Assembly: GCF_001542625.1 (NCBI RefSeq)
Contig: NZ_CP016279.1
Coordinates: forward strand, 3,410,001-3,474,000
Direction: 5' to 3'
DNA from: Streptomyces griseochromogenes
GTDB lineage: Bacteria > Actinomycetota > Actinomycetes > Streptomycetales > Streptomycetaceae
DNA length: 64,000 bases
The notes beneath the pieces are model-generated. The model made no database searches. It was not told the origin of the DNA and saw only the letters and a program-made list of their open reading frames with translations. Position 1 is the stretch's first letter. Each line of letters opens with the position of its first letter. Made by a program: the position numbers and the translations under genes. Shown in pieces: positions 24,094 to 32,346 of this stretch.

Positions 24094-25092
24094 ATGACGC
24101 GACGACTTGCGGAAGTGGCGAAGAAGGTCGGGGTCAGCGAGGCCACGGTCAGCCGGGTGCTCAACGGCAAGCCGGGAGTCTCCGCGGCCACCCGGCAGGC
24201 GGTGCTGTCGGCCCTCGACGTCCTCGGCTACGAGCGCCCCACCCAGCTGCGCGGTGAACGCGCCCGGCTCGTCGGCCTGGTCCTGCCGGAGCTGCAGAAC
24301 CCGATCTTCCCGGCCTTCGCCGAGGTCATCGGGGGCGCGCTCGCCCAGCTCGGGCTCACCCCGGTGCTGTGCACCCAGACCAAGGGCGGCGTCTCGGAGG
24401 CGGACTACGTGGAGCTGCTGCTGCAACAGCAGGTCTCCGGCGTGGTCTTCGCGGGCGGCCTGTACGCGCAGGCGGACGCGCCGCACGACCACTACCGGCG
24501 GCTCGCCGACCGCAACATCCCGGTGGTGCTGGTCAACGCGGCCATCGAACACCTCGGCTTCCCGGGCGTGTCCTGCGACGACGCCGTCGCCGTCGAGCAG
24601 GCCTGGAGGCACCTCGCCTCCCTCGGCCACGAACGGATCGGCCTGGTCCTCGGCCCCGGCGACCATGTCCCCTCGGCGCGCAAGCTGGCCGCCGCGCGCG
24701 CCGTCGCCGGCGATCTGCCGGACGAGTTCGTCGCCCGGGCCATCTTCTCCCTGGAGGGCGGTCACGCGGCCGCCGCCCGGCTGATCGAGCGAGGCGTCAC
24801 CGGCATCATCTGCGCGAGCGACCCCCTCGCCCTGGGCGCCGTCCGGGCCGCCCGCCGCAAGGGACACGACGTCCCCGGGCGCATCTCCGTCGTCGGCTAC
24901 GACGACTCGGCGTTCATGAACTGCACCGAACCTCCGCTGACCACCGTCCGCCAGCCCATCGAGGCCATGGGCCGCGCGGCCGTGGAGCTGCTGAACGCCC
25001 AGATCGCGGGCACCGCCGTACCCGCCGAGGAGCTGCTGTTCGAGCCCGAGCTGGTGGTGCGCGGCTCCACCGCGCAAGCCCCGCGCGACTGA
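24094..25092 (+). CDS. LacI-family repressor of the glucan/oligosaccharide locus
   Basis: A 332-residue LacI/GalR regulator. The N-terminal helix-turn-helix RLAEVAKKVGVSEATVSRVL and hinge (residues 1-58) are followed by the periplasmic-binding-protein-like ligand domain (LVGLVLPELQNPIFPAFAE ... ISVVGYDDSAFMNCTEPPLT). It most likely represses itself and the downstream ABC importer, GH13 and GH87 genes until an oligosaccharide binds. Evidence is position (130 bp ahead of the operon, same strand) and the TTACGCAA palindrome just upstream. The inducer is inferred to be an alpha-glucan oligosaccharide such as nigerose, from the linked enzymes. Confidence 0.93.
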   Translation: MTRRLAEVAKKVGVSEATVSRVLNGKPGVSAATRQAVLSALDVLGYERPTQLRGERARLVGLVLPELQNPIFPAFAEVIGGALAQLGLTPVLCTQTKGGVSEADYVELLLQQQVSGVVFAGGLYAQADAPHDHYRRLADRNIPVVLVNAAIEHLGFPGVSCDDAVAVEQAWRHLASLGHERIGLVLGPGDHVPSARKLAAARAVAGDLPDEFVARAIFSLEGGHAAAARLIERGVTGIICASDPLALGAVRAARRKGHDVPGRISVVGYDDSAFMNCTEPPLTTVRQPIEAMGRAAVELLNAQIAGTAVPAEELLFEPELVVRGSTAQAPRD

Positions 25093-25221
25093 GATCGGCG
25101 ACGCGACACTAACTGTCGAATAATTACAGATTCTGCGCGATATCTTGCGGCCCGGTGTCGGCGGTGCTTGAGTGTGCGGCGCCCACCGCTCCTGCCATGC
25201 GTGCCATCAGGGGGTCCACCG
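25093..25221 (+). promoter_or_regulatory. Promoter region of the sugar ABC transporter operon
   Basis: The 129 bp between the LacI gene and the binding-protein gene contain an unusually AT-rich island (25112-25132) and a CTTGCGG half-site of the LacI-type operator. GGGGG lies about 8 nt ahead of the ATG at 25222. Confidence 0.45.
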
Positions 25222-26574
25222 ATGAGAAGCACCGGGTTCCGCCGCACCGTCGTCGCGATCGGCTTCTGTTCCTCCCTCGCCCTCGCCGCGTCCGCCTGCG
25301 GGTCGGGCGACGACGGCACGGCGAGCGGCAAGACCCGCATCACCGTCAACTGCGAGCCGCCCCGCAGCGCCAAGGTCGACCGGAGGTTCTTCGAGGAGGA
25401 CATCGCCTCGTTCGAGAAGCGGAACCCGGACATCGACGTCGTCGCGCACGACGCGTTCCCCTGCCAGGACCCGAAGACCTTCGACGCCAAGCTCGCCGGC
25501 GGACAGATGGAGGACGTGTTCTACACGTACTTCACCGACGCCAAGCACGTCGTCGACATCCGTCAGGCGGCCGAACTCACGCCGTATCTCAGGGAGCTGA
25601 AGAGCTACGGCACCATCCAGAAGCAACTGCGGGACATCTACACCGTGGACGGGAAGGTCTACGGCATCCCGCGTACCGGCTACTCGATGGGTCTGATCTA
25701 CAACCGCGAGCTGTTCGAGAAGGCCGGACTCGACCCCGACAGGCCCCCGGCGACCTGGGACGAGGTCCGCGCCGACGCCAAGAGGATCGCCGCCCTCGGC
25801 GACGGAACCGTCGGATACGCCGACTACAGCGCGCAGAACCAGGGTGGCTGGCACTTCACCGCCGAGCTGTACTCACAGGGCGGCGACGTCGTCGGCCCCG
25901 ACGGCAAGAAGGCCACGGTCGACACCCCCGAGGGCCACGCCGTCCTCCAGAACCTGCACGACATGCGGTGGGCCGACGACTCCATGGGCAGCAAGCAGCT
26001 CCTCGTCATCAACGACGTGCAGCAGATGATGGGTTCGGGCAAGCTCGGCATGTACCTGTCCGCCCCGGACAACATCCCGATCCTGGTCAAGGAGAAGGGC
26101 GGCAGCTACCAGGACCTCGCCCTGGCCCCCATGCCCGGCGGCAAGGGCACGCTCATCGGCGGCGACGGCTACATGTTCGACAAGAACGACACACCCGCCC
26201 AGATCCGCGCCGGCCTGAAGTGGCTCGACCACATGTTCCTCACCCCGGGATCCGGCTTCCTCGGCGACTACGCCCGCGCCCGGAAGCACGACGCGCCGGT
26301 CGGCCTGCCCGAGCCGCGCCTGTTCACCGGCGCCGCCGACGCCAAGGACCAGCAGGTCAAGAAGGCCAACGCCAATGTCCCGGTGGCGAACTACCGGGCC
26401 TTCCTCGACGGCAACCGGCAGCTGACGATGAAGATCGAGCCGCCGGACGCCCAGCAGATCTACTCCGTCCTCGACGGTGTCGTCTCCGCCGTCCTGACCA
26501 AGAAGGACGCGGACATCGACCAGCTCCTCCGGGACGCGTCCGGCAAGATCGACAGCATTCTGGCCCGGGGCTGA
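25222..26574 (+). CDS. Sugar ABC transporter substrate-binding lipoprotein
   Basis: A 450-residue extracellular solute-binding protein of the family-1 (MalE-like) class. The signal ends in the lipobox LAASAC (Cys near residue 26), so it is anchored to the outer face of the membrane. The mature part has the bilobed fold, with YGIPRTGYSMGLIYNRELFEKAGL and an aromatic-rich cleft (GGWHFTAELYSQGGD). It should capture an oligosaccharide for the two permeases that follow after 5 bp. The nearby GH13 and GH87 enzymes suggest an alpha-glucan fragment. The start at 25222 begins the signal peptide; an in-frame start at 25168 would add 18 odd residues. Confidence 0.93.
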   Translation: MRSTGFRRTVVAIGFCSSLALAASACGSGDDGTASGKTRITVNCEPPRSAKVDRRFFEEDIASFEKRNPDIDVVAHDAFPCQDPKTFDAKLAGGQMEDVFYTYFTDAKHVVDIRQAAELTPYLRELKSYGTIQKQLRDIYTVDGKVYGIPRTGYSMGLIYNRELFEKAGLDPDRPPATWDEVRADAKRIAALGDGTVGYADYSAQNQGGWHFTAELYSQGGDVVGPDGKKATVDTPEGHAVLQNLHDMRWADDSMGSKQLLVINDVQQMMGSGKLGMYLSAPDNIPILVKEKGGSYQDLALAPMPGGKGTLIGGDGYMFDKNDTPAQIRAGLKWLDHMFLTPGSGFLGDYARARKHDAPVGLPEPRLFTGAADAKDQQVKKANANVPVANYRAFLDGNRQLTMKIEPPDAQQIYSVLDGVVSAVLTKKDADIDQLLRDASGKIDSILARG

Positions 26575-26579
26575 CCGCC

Positions 26580-27533
26580 ATGGCCAAGACGGTCGAGCGG
26601 CGTCCTGTCGAGGAGCCCGCCGTCCACCCGGTCCCGGCTCCGCCCCCGGCGGGGAGCCGGGGGCGGAGCCGCCTGATCGACCAGGCCCGCGCCTACGCGT
26701 TCCTCCTCGGCGGCCTGATCTGCTTCGCCCTGTTCTCCTGGTACCCGGCGATCCGCGCGGTCGTCCTCGCCTTCCAGAAGTACACGCCCGGTTCGTCCCC
26801 CGAGTGGGTCGGCACCGCCAACTTCACCCGCGTCTGGCACGACCCCGAGTTCACCGAGGCCTGGCGCAACACCCTCGCCTTCACCCTGCTGGCCCTCCTG
26901 ATCGGCTTCGCCGTCCCCTTCGTCCTCGCCCTCGTCCTGAACGAACTGCGGCACGCGAAGGCCTTCTTCCGAGTCGTGGTGTACCTGCCGGTGATGATCC
27001 CGCCGGTGGTCAGCGCCCTGCTGTGGAAGTGGTTCTACGACCCCGGAGCAGGGCTCGCCAATGAGACGCTGCGCTTCCTGCACCTGCCCACCTCGAACTG
27101 GTCCAACGGCACCGACACCGCGCTCCTCTCCCTCGTGATCGTGGCCACCTGGGCCAACATGGGCGGCACCGTCCTCATCTACCTGGCCGCCCTGCAGTCC
27201 ATCCCCGGCGAGCTGTACGAGGCCGCCGAACTGGACGGCGCGCACCTGCTCCAGCGCATCCGGCACGTGACGATCCCGCAGACCAGGTTTGTCGTCCTGA
27301 TGCTGATGCTCCTTCAGATCATCGCCACCATGCAGGTGTTCACCGAGCCGTTCGTCATCACGGGCGGCGGTCCCGAGAACGCCACCGTCACCGTCCTCTA
27401 CCTCATCTACAAATACGCCTTCCTCTACAACGACTTCGGCGGCGCCTGCGCGCTCAGCGTCATGCTCCTCGTCCTGCTCGGCGCCTTCTCCGCCGTCTAT
27501 CTGCGGCTCACCCGCGCCGAGGGGGACGCATGA
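26580..27533 (+). CDS. Sugar ABC transporter permease (MalF-like)
   Basis: A 317-residue inner-membrane permease with six predicted helices. The coupling motif for the ATPase is ELYEAAELDGAHLLQRIRHVTIP (the EAA loop, core EAAELDGA). It forms a heterodimer with the next gene product. The cytoplasmic N-terminus is Pro-rich. It starts at ATG 26580, 5 bp after the binding-protein stop, and its stop overlaps the next start (ATGA). No ATPase gene is present nearby; Streptomyces carbohydrate importers of this class usually share MsiK, encoded elsewhere. Confidence 0.94.
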   Translation: MAKTVERRPVEEPAVHPVPAPPPAGSRGRSRLIDQARAYAFLLGGLICFALFSWYPAIRAVVLAFQKYTPGSSPEWVGTANFTRVWHDPEFTEAWRNTLAFTLLALLIGFAVPFVLALVLNELRHAKAFFRVVVYLPVMIPPVVSALLWKWFYDPGAGLANETLRFLHLPTSNWSNGTDTALLSLVIVATWANMGGTVLIYLAALQSIPGELYEAAELDGAHLLQRIRHVTIPQTRFVVLMLMLLQIIATMQVFTEPFVITGGGPENATVTVLYLIYKYAFLYNDFGGACALSVMLLVLLGAFSAVYLRLTRAEGDA

Positions 27534-28405
27534 GCGCCCGGACCCTGATCTCCCCGGCCACCCTCGCCCGCCCGCGCGGGAAGGCGATCTACTGGACGGT
27601 GTTCACCGCCGTCGTCGTCCTCTTCGCGCTCGCCTTCCTCTTCCCGGTCTACTGGATGGTGACCGGTGCGATGAAGTCCCCGGACGAGGTGGCCCGGACC
27701 CCGCCGGCACTCGTACCGAAGCACTGGCATCTCGCCGGCTACACCGACGCCTTCGACCTGATGCAGCTGCCGCGGCACCTGTGGAACACGGTGGTGCAGG
27801 CGGCCGGTGCCTGGGCGTTCCAGCTGGTGTTCTGCACGGCGGCCGCCTACGCGCTGTCCAGGCTGAGGCCCGCCTTCGGCAAGGTGATCCTCGGCGGCAT
27901 CCTCGCCACCCTGATGGTCCCGGCGCAGGCGCTGGTCGTACCCAAGTACCTGACCGTCGCCGACCTCCCGCTGATCCACACCAGCCTGCTCAACGACCCC
28001 CTCGCCATCTGGCTCCCGGCCGTCGCCAACGCCTTCAACCTCTACCTGCTGAAGCGGTTCTTCGACCAGCTGCCGCGCGATGTCCTGGAGGCCGCCGAGA
28101 TCGACGGCGCGGGCAGGCTGCGCATCCTGTGGTCGGTCGTGCTGCCCATGTCCCGGCCGGTGCTCGCAGTGGTGTCGATCTTCGCCCTCGTCGCGGTGTG
28201 GCAGGACTTCCTGTGGCCGCTGATGGTCTTCTCCGACACCGGCGAGCAGCCGATCAGTGTGGCACTCGTCCAGCTGTCGCAGAACATCCAGCTCACCGTG
28301 CTGATCGCCGCGATGGTGATCGCCAGCATCCCGATGGTGGCGCTGTTCCTCGTCTTCCAGCGGCACATCATCGCCGGGATCGGCGCGGGCAGCACCAAGG
28401 GCTGA
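27530..28405 (+). CDS. Sugar ABC transporter permease (MalG-like)
   Basis: A 291-residue inner-membrane permease, partner of the preceding MalF-like protein. Six helices are predicted. The EAA coupling loop reads DVLEAAEIDGAGRLRILWSV, and the MalG-typical N-terminal region YWMVTGAMKSPDEV is present. Its ATG overlaps the preceding stop (ATGA), indicating translational coupling. It ends 32 bp before the GH13 gene. Confidence 0.94.
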   Translation: MSARTLISPATLARPRGKAIYWTVFTAVVVLFALAFLFPVYWMVTGAMKSPDEVARTPPALVPKHWHLAGYTDAFDLMQLPRHLWNTVVQAAGAWAFQLVFCTAAAYALSRLRPAFGKVILGGILATLMVPAQALVVPKYLTVADLPLIHTSLLNDPLAIWLPAVANAFNLYLLKRFFDQLPRDVLEAAEIDGAGRLRILWSVVLPMSRPVLAVVSIFALVAVWQDFLWPLMVFSDTGEQPISVALVQLSQNIQLTVLIAAMVIASIPMVALFLVFQRHIIAGIGAGSTKG

Positions 28406-28437
28406 CACAGCCGCCCCGTCTACAGAAAGGCAAGCCC

Positions 28438-30045
28438 GTGGGACAGCCCACCCATGCCCCGAAGGATCCTGACTGGTGGCGCTCGGCCGTCATCTACCAG
28501 GTGTACGTCCGCAGCTTCGCGGACGGTGACGGAGACGGCACCGGCGACCTCGCGGGAGTCCGCGCCAGGCTGCCGTACCTCGCCGAACTCGGCGTGGACG
28601 CCCTGTGGTTCAGCCCCTGGTACCTGTCGCCCATGAAGGACGGCGGTTACGACGTCGCCGACTACCGTGCCGTCGACCCGGCGTTCGGCACCCTCGCCGA
28701 GGCCGAGAAGCTCATCGCCGAGGCGAGCGGGCTGGGCATCCGGACCATCGTCGACATCGTGCCCAACCATGTCTCCGACCGGCACCCCTGGTTCCGGGCG
28801 GCCCTGGCCGCCGGGCCCGGCAGCCCGGAGCGGGAACTGTTCCACTTCCGGCGCGGGCGCGGCACGCACGGCGAACTCCCGCCCAACGACTGGCCCTCGC
28901 AGTTCGCCGGCTCGTCCGCCCCGGTGTGGACCCGGCTGCCCGACGGCGACTGGTACCTGCATCTGTTCACCCCCGAGCAGCCCGATCTGAACTGGGCCCA
29001 TCCGGCGGTCCGCCAGGAGCACGAGGACATCCTGTGCTTCTGGTTCGAGCGCGGTGCGGCCGGCGTCCGCATCGACTCGGCGGCCCTGCTAGCCAAGGAC
29101 CCCAGGCTGCCCGACCTGGCCGGCCATCCGGGCCCGCACCCGTTCGTCGACCGCGACGAACTCCACGACATCTACCGCTCCTGGCGGTCCGTGGCCGACG
29201 CCTACGGCGGTGTGTTCGTCGGCGAGGTCTGGCTCCCCGACCCCGAACGCTTCGCCCGCTACCTGCGCCCCGACGAACTCCACACCGCCTTCAACTTCTC
29301 CTTCCTGACCTGCCCCTGGGACGCCGAGCGGCTGCGCGCCTGCGTCGACACCACCCTCGCCGAGCACGCGCCCGTCGCGGCTCCGGCCACCTGGGTGCTG
29401 TCCAACCACGACGTGACGCGCACCGTCACCCGCTACGGCCGCGAGCACACGGGTTTCGACTTCGCCGCCAAGGCCTTCGGCACCCCGACGGACCTGGCGC
29501 TGGGCACCCGCCGGGCCCGCGCGGCGGCGCTGCTGACGCTGGCGCTGCCCGGGGCCGTCTACGTCTACCAGGGGGAGGAGCTGGGGCTCCCGGAGGCCGA
29601 GCTCCCGCTGGACCGCATCCAGGATCCGATGCACTTCCGATCGGACGGTGCCGACCCGGGCCGGGACGGCTGCCGGGTACCGCTGCCCTGGGCGGCCGAC
29701 GCCCCGTACGCGGGATTCGGCTCGCGCGCGGAGCCGTGGCTTCCACAGCCGCTCGACTGGACCTCGTACGCGGTCGACATTCAGCGGCGGGACCCGCACT
29801 CCATGCTCTCCCTCTACCGCGACGCCATCGTCACCCGCCCGGTCTTCGGCGACGGCCCGCTGACCTGGCTGCCCGCCCCCGAGGGTGTGCTCGCCTTCGC
29901 CCGCGCCCAGGGCGTGATCTGCGTCGTGAACCTCTCCGCCGCACCCGCCGCCCTGCCCACGCACTCCCGACTCCTGCTCAGCAGCGGCCCGCTGGACGAC
30001 GCGGGCCGGCTGCCGCGCGACACGGCGGCCTGGCTGCGCGCCTGA
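28438..30045 (+). CDS. Intracellular GH13 alpha-glucosidase
   Basis: A 535-residue cytosolic GH13 enzyme expected to hydrolyse the imported alpha-gluco-oligosaccharide to glucose. The four conserved regions are DIVPNH, GVRIDSAAL (nucleophile Asp), FVGEVW (acid/base Glu) and LSNHDVTR. The start WWRSAVIYQVYVRSFADG is typical of the oligo-1,6-glucosidase/alpha-glucosidase subfamily. No signal peptide is present. It begins at GTG 28438 with GAAAGG upstream and is the fourth gene of the import operon. Linkage specificity (alpha-1,3, 1,4 or 1,6) is not readable; the secreted GH87 downstream favours an alpha-1,3 product. Confidence 0.93.
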   Translation: MGQPTHAPKDPDWWRSAVIYQVYVRSFADGDGDGTGDLAGVRARLPYLAELGVDALWFSPWYLSPMKDGGYDVADYRAVDPAFGTLAEAEKLIAEASGLGIRTIVDIVPNHVSDRHPWFRAALAAGPGSPERELFHFRRGRGTHGELPPNDWPSQFAGSSAPVWTRLPDGDWYLHLFTPEQPDLNWAHPAVRQEHEDILCFWFERGAAGVRIDSAALLAKDPRLPDLAGHPGPHPFVDRDELHDIYRSWRSVADAYGGVFVGEVWLPDPERFARYLRPDELHTAFNFSFLTCPWDAERLRACVDTTLAEHAPVAAPATWVLSNHDVTRTVTRYGREHTGFDFAAKAFGTPTDLALGTRRARAAALLTLALPGAVYVYQGEELGLPEAELPLDRIQDPMHFRSDGADPGRDGCRVPLPWAADAPYAGFGSRAEPWLPQPLDWTSYAVDIQRRDPHSMLSLYRDAIVTRPVFGDGPLTWLPAPEGVLAFARAQGVICVVNLSAAPAALPTHSRLLLSSGPLDDAGRLPRDTAAWLRA

Positions 30046-30099
30046 GCCGCACGCGCACCGCTCGCCATCCCCGCACCCCCACCACGAAGGGATCAGCAC

Positions 30100-32277
30100 A
30101 TGCGCAGCACCACAGCCGTATATGTCAGGCGCATGCCAGCCATCGGGGCGGTCGTCGCCCTCGCCGCCGGCATGCTCGTCGCCGTGGCGCCCGCCGCGCA
30201 CGCGGCCGCGGGCGCCACGCTCCCCTTCACCTCCGTCGAGGCCGAGTCGGCGAGCACCACCGGCACGAAGATCGGCCCCGACTACACACAGGGCACCCTC
30301 GCCTCGGAGGCCTCCGGACGGCAGGCCGTACGACTGACCTCCGGGCAGCGCGTGGAGTTCACCGTGCCGCGCGCCTCCAATGCCGTGAACGTCGCCTACA
30401 GCGTCCCGGACGGCCAGTCCGGCTCGCTCGACGTCTATGTCAACGGCACCAGACTCGCCAAGACGCTCCCGGTGACCTCCAAGTACTCCTACATCGACAC
30501 CGGCTGGATCCCCGGCGCGAAGACCCACCACTTCTTCGACAACGCCCGGCTGCTGCTGGGACAGAACGTCCAGGCGGGCGACAGGATCGCCTTCGAACCG
30601 ACGGGTACCCAGGTCACCGTGGACGTCGCCGACTTCGAGCAGGTCGATGCGGCCGCCTCCCAGCCCGCCGGTTCGGTGTCCGTCGTGTCCAAGGGCGCCG
30701 ACCCCAGCGGCAACGGCGACTCCACCCAGGCCTTCCGGGACGCCATCGCGGCCGCCCAGGGCAAAGTGGTGTGGATCCCGCCGGGCGACTACCGGATCAC
30801 CTCCTCGCTCAGCGGTGTGCAGAACGTGACCCTCCAGGGCGCGGGCAGCTGGTACTCGGTCGTGCACACCTCCCGGTTCATCGACCAGTCCAGCTCCTCG
30901 GGCGCGGTCCACCTCAAGGACTTCGCGGTCATCGGTGAGGTCACCGGGCGCGTCGACTCCAGCCCTGACAATTTCGTCAACGGCTCGCTGGGACCGGGGA
31001 GTTCCGTCTCCGGCATGTGGATCCAGCACATGAAGGTCGGCCTGTGGCTGATGGGCGACAACGACAACCTGGTGGTGGAGAACAACCGCATCCTCGACAC
31101 CACCGCCGACGGCCTGAACCTCAACGGCACCGCCAAGGGCGTGCGGGTCCGGAACAACTTCCTGCGCGACCAGGGTGACGACGCGCTCGCCATGTGGTCG
31201 CTGTACTCCCCGGACACGGACTCCAGCTTCGAGAACAACACGATCTCGCAGCCCAACCTCGCCAACGGCATCGCGATCTACGGCGGCACCGACATCGCCG
31301 TGAAGAACAACCTGATCTCCGACACCAACGCCCTCGGCAGCGGCATCGCGATCTCGAACCAGAAGTTCCTCGACCCCTTCCACCCCCTGTCCGGCACCAT
31401 CACCGTCGACGGCAACACCCTCGTCCGCACCGGCGCGATGAACCCCAACTGGAACCACCCGATGGGCGCCCTGCGCGTCGACTCCTACGACAGCGCGATC
31501 AACGCGACGGTCGACATCACCAACACGACGATCACCGACAGCCCCTACAGCGCCTTCGAGTTCGTCTCCGGAGGCGGGCAGGGGTATCCGGTCAGGAACG
31601 TCGACGTGACCGGAGCGACCGTGAAGAACACGGGGACGGTCGTGGTCCAGGCCGAGGCGCAGGGCGCGGCCGCCTTCCGCGACGTCACGGCCACCCAGGT
31701 GGGCGCCGCCGGCATCTACGACTGCCCCTACCCGGCGAATTCCGGCTCCTTCACCCTCTCCGACGGCGGCGGCAACTCCGGCTGGTCCAGTACCTGGCCG
31801 GACTGCTCCACCTGGCCGCAGCCCGGCCAGGGCAACCCCGACCCCGACCCGAACCGCAACCTCGCCAAGGGCCGCCCGGCCACCGCGACCGGCTCGCAGG
31901 ACGTGTACACGCCCGGCAAGGCGGTCGACGGCGACGCGGGCAGCTACTGGGAGTCGGCCAACAACGCCTTCCCGCAGTCCTGGACGACCGACCTCGGCTC
32001 GTCCTACGCCGTCCGCCGCCTGGTGCTGAAACTGCCCCCGTCCCCGGCCTGGGGGGCCCGCACCCAGACCATCACGGTGCTCGGCAGCACCGACGGCTCG
32101 AACTACTCCACGGTCGTCGGATCGCAGGGCTACCGCTTCGACCCGGCCACCGGCAACACCGCCACCGTCGCCCTGCCCGACGGCACCGGCCTGCGCCACC
32201 TCCGGCTCACCGTCAGCGCCAACTCGGGCTGGCCCGCCGGACAGTTCAGCGAGGTGGAGGCGTACCTGACGCCCTGA
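30100..32277 (+). CDS. Secreted GH87 alpha-1,3-glucanase (mycodextranase/mutanase type) with two CBMs
   Basis: A 725-residue exported beta-helix enzyme. After a signal peptide (cleavage near AHAAAG, residue 37) comes a CBM35/CBM6-like module at about 40-185 (SVEAESASTTG ... VDVADFEQVD). The right-handed beta-helix at about 195-590 has GADPSGNGDSTQAFRDAIAA at its start and GH87-like loops TADGLNLNGTAKGVRVRN and LRDQGDDALAMWS, where the Asp residues are catalytic candidates. Residues about 590-725 form an F5/8 type C (discoidin) domain. It should cut alpha-1,3-glucan (or nigeran) of fungal walls, feeding the importer encoded upstream. It starts 54 bp after the GH13 gene. Confidence 0.85.
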   Translation: MRSTTAVYVRRMPAIGAVVALAAGMLVAVAPAAHAAAGATLPFTSVEAESASTTGTKIGPDYTQGTLASEASGRQAVRLTSGQRVEFTVPRASNAVNVAYSVPDGQSGSLDVYVNGTRLAKTLPVTSKYSYIDTGWIPGAKTHHFFDNARLLLGQNVQAGDRIAFEPTGTQVTVDVADFEQVDAAASQPAGSVSVVSKGADPSGNGDSTQAFRDAIAAAQGKVVWIPPGDYRITSSLSGVQNVTLQGAGSWYSVVHTSRFIDQSSSSGAVHLKDFAVIGEVTGRVDSSPDNFVNGSLGPGSSVSGMWIQHMKVGLWLMGDNDNLVVENNRILDTTADGLNLNGTAKGVRVRNNFLRDQGDDALAMWSLYSPDTDSSFENNTISQPNLANGIAIYGGTDIAVKNNLISDTNALGSGIAISNQKFLDPFHPLSGTITVDGNTLVRTGAMNPNWNHPMGALRVDSYDSAINATVDITNTTITDSPYSAFEFVSGGGQGYPVRNVDVTGATVKNTGTVVVQAEAQGAAAFRDVTATQVGAAGIYDCPYPANSGSFTLSDGGGNSGWSSTWPDCSTWPQPGQGNPDPDPNRNLAKGRPATATGSQDVYTPGKAVDGDAGSYWESANNAFPQSWTTDLGSSYAVRRLVLKLPPSPAWGARTQTITVLGSTDGSNYSTVVGSQGYRFDPATGNTATVALPDGTGLRHLRLTVSANSGWPAGQFSEVEAYLTP

Positions 32278-32346
32278 TCCGAAACCGGGTCACAGATCCG
32301 GCGCCGGACGGAAGGGGCGTCACGGCACCGTCGCACCTCTTCCGTC

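Noticed and set aside
25112..25132. CTGT...ACAG repeat in the AT-rich island before the sugar transporter
   Set aside because: Arms are only 4 bp and do not match the LacI operator seen upstream of the regulator gene. It is probably a promoter element rather than an operator.
29089..32199. Minus-strand open frame of 1036 codons opposite the GH13 and GH87 genes
   Set aside because: No motif is present, and the plus strand holds two well-supported enzymes with catalytic residues in frame.
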